Shown here: piece after piece, positions 23,475 through 25,418 of the stretch
How positions within the stretch are numbered: the first letter of the stretch is position 1
How the letters are laid out: every line of letters begins with the position of its first letter
Assembly: GCA_009731375.1 (NCBI GenBank)
Contig: BJOX01000211.1
Coordinates: 585,097-610,514, forward strand
Direction of reading: 5' to 3'
DNA length: 25,418 nt
Source: Paulinella micropora
Lineage: Eukaryota > Cercozoa > Imbricatea > Euglyphida
Notes under the pieces: model-generated
Told to the model about the DNA's origin: nothing
Databases searched by the model: none
What the model saw: the letters and a program-made list of their open reading frames with translations, nothing else
Program-made: the position numbers and the translations under genes

Positions 23475-24266
23475 TGTATGTATGTATATATGTATGTAAT
23501 GTATGTATGTTATGTATGTATGTATGTATGTATGTATGTAGCATGTATGTATGTACGTATGTACGTATGTATGTATGCATGTATGTACATATGTAATGTA
23601 TGTATGTATGTATGTATGTATGTTTTTTACATTCTATATATGTAAACACATTGTATGTATGTATGCCTGTGTGTATGTATGTATGTATGTATGCATGCAT
23701 ACATGCATGTATGTAAATATGTATGTATGTACATACGTATGTATGTGTGTGTGTGTATGTATGTAATACAGTATATATGTTTGTAAGTATGTATGTATGC
23801 ATTTATGCATGTATGTATGTATGTACGTATGTGTGTATGTGTGCATGTATGTATGTATGTGTGTATGTATGTGTATGTATGCATGCACGCATGCATGGAT
23901 GTATGTCCATTCCTCCTTCGAATTCCTTCCTTCCTCCATGTATATGTATGTACGTATGCATGCATGAATGCATGTATGTATGCATGTATGTAATGTATGT
24001 ATGTATGCATGTATGTATGTATGTATGTATGTATATGTATGTATGTATGTTATGTATGTGTGTATGTATGTATGTATGTATGTATGATGTATGTATGTAT
24101 GTATGCATGTACGTATGTATGTATGCATGCATGTATGCATGTGTGTGTGTATGTATGTATGTATGTATGTATGTTGTATGTATGTACATATGTATGTATG
24201 TATGAATGCATGTATGTATGCATGTATGTATGTATGCATGTATGTACGTACGTATGTATGTATTGC

Positions 24267-24299
<33 letters not shown>

Positions 24300-25097
24300 T
24301 GTATGTATGTATATATGTATGTAATGTATGTATGTTATGTATGTATGTATGTATGTATGTATGTATGTAGCATGTATGTATGTACGTATGTACGTATGTA
24401 TGTATGCATGTATGTACATATGTAATGTATGTATGTATGTATGTATGTATGTTTTTTACATTCTATATATGTAAACACATTGTATGTATGTATGCCTGTG
24501 TGTATGTATGTATGTATGTATGCATGCATACATGCATGTATGTAAATATGTATGTATGTACATACGTATGTATGTGTGTGTGTGTGTATGTATGTAATAC
24601 AGTATATATGTTTGTAAGTATGTATGTATGCATTTATGCATGTATGTATGTATGTACGTATGTGTGTATGTGTGCATGTATGTATGTATGTGTGTATGTA
24701 TGTGTATGTATGCATGCACGCATGCATGGATGTATGTCCATTCCTCCTTCGAATTCCTTCCTTCCTCCATGTATATGTATGTACGTATGCATGCATGAAT
24801 GCATGTATGTATGCATGTATGTAATGTATGTATGTATGCATGTATGTATGTATGTATGTATGTATATGTATGTATGTATGTTATGTATGTGTGTATGTAT
24901 GTATGTATGTATGTATGATGTATGTATGTATGTATGCATGTACGTATGTATGTATGCATGCATGTATGCATGTGTGTGTGTATGTATGTATGTATGTATG
25001 TATGTTGTATGTATGTACATATGTATGTATGTATGAATGCATGTATGTATGCATGTATGTATGTATGCATGTATGTACGTACGTATGTATGTATTGC

Positions 25098-25130
<33 letters not shown>

Positions 25131-25418
25131 TGTATGTATGTATATATGTATGTAATGTATGTATGTTATGTATGTATGTATGTATGTATGTATGTATGTA
25201 GCATGTATGTATGTACGTATGTACGTATGTATGTATGCATGTATGTACATATGTAATGTATGTATGTATGTATGTATGTATGTTTTTTACATTCTATATA
25301 TGTAAACACATTGTATGTATGTATGCCTGTGTGTATGTATGTATGTATGTATGCATGCATACATGCATGTATGTAAATATGTATGTATGTACATACGTAT
25401 GTATGTGTGTGTGTGTGT
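23087..25418. repeat. ATGT-type macrosatellite with a period of about 0.83 kb
   Basis: Tetranucleotide tatg/tgta repeats with catg, tacg and tgtg variants. The block marker ccattcctccttcgaattcc starts at 23087, 23907 and 24738 (spacings 820 and 831). A second marker (gttttttacattctatatat) occurs near 23622, 24451 and 25282. Copies 2 and 3 look almost identical; copy 3 is cut by the window end. All the long frames here (YVCM on plus, HTYI on minus) come from the repeat and are not genes. Confidence 0.9.

Noticed and set aside
23014-25360. Dozens of long open frames rich in YVCM or HTYI on both strands
   Set aside because: They are translations of tatg/cata tetranucleotide repeats, open in most frames because the repeat lacks stops. 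No domain or start context.

Overview
The window looks like part of a nuclear chromosome from an intron-dense eukaryote, probably an alga or other protist. It has small GT-AG introns full of microsatellites, two degenerate LTR-retrotransposon remnants on opposite strands, several unrelated tandem-repeat families, and three 10-N assembly gaps. No rRNA, tRNA, CRISPR array or bacterial operon is visible. The lineage cannot be fixed from the sequence alone.

Layout. (1) 281-5147 (+) is best read as one gene of about 12 exons. Its exon phases agree at every junction. The spliced product carries a D-D-D catalytic core of DDE-transposase type whose last Asp is created by an exon junction, followed by a SAP DNA-binding motif and an Ala-rich tail. 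(2) 5644-6790 is a three-copy tandem repeat of about 0.36-0.5 kb. (3) 7329-8443 (-) is a copia-type gag pseudogene with a CCHC knuckle recoverable in a second frame. About 120 bases upstream of its ATG, 8563-8699 holds four short hairpins with a conserved CCTTCC/GGAAGG loop and covarying stems. (4) 9628-21615 (+) is a 12-kb LTR element. Both LTR copies are recognisable (399 and 407 bp). Between them lie Gag, an aspartic protease (DTG), a long block of unknown coding sequence, a reverse transcriptase (YIDD) and an integrase (HHCC, DD35E, GPY/F-like C-terminus). The gene order is Ty3/Gypsy-like. Frequent frameshifts and in-frame stops show that it is dead, or that the assembly carries many indels. 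There is no clear RNase H; a segment resembling an N6-methyltransferase-like domain sits in its place. (5) 21852-25418 is a repeat landscape: a roughly 100-bp tandem repeat, AAC and TAC microsatellites, a CCTT pyrimidine tract, and an ATGT-type array organised as a macrosatellite with a period near 0.83 kb that runs off the window end.

The only gene that still looks intact is the spliced DDE-like/SAP gene, which joins a transposase-type catalytic core to a DNA-binding motif. It may be a transposon copy or a captured transposase. The LTR element's order (LTR, Gag, protease, unknown, RT, integrase, purine tract, LTR) is that of a copy-and-paste retroelement. The gag fragment on the other strand belongs to a different, copia-type family and has no pol. 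Splice sites, domain calls and element boundaries were read by eye and need searches or RNA data to confirm.
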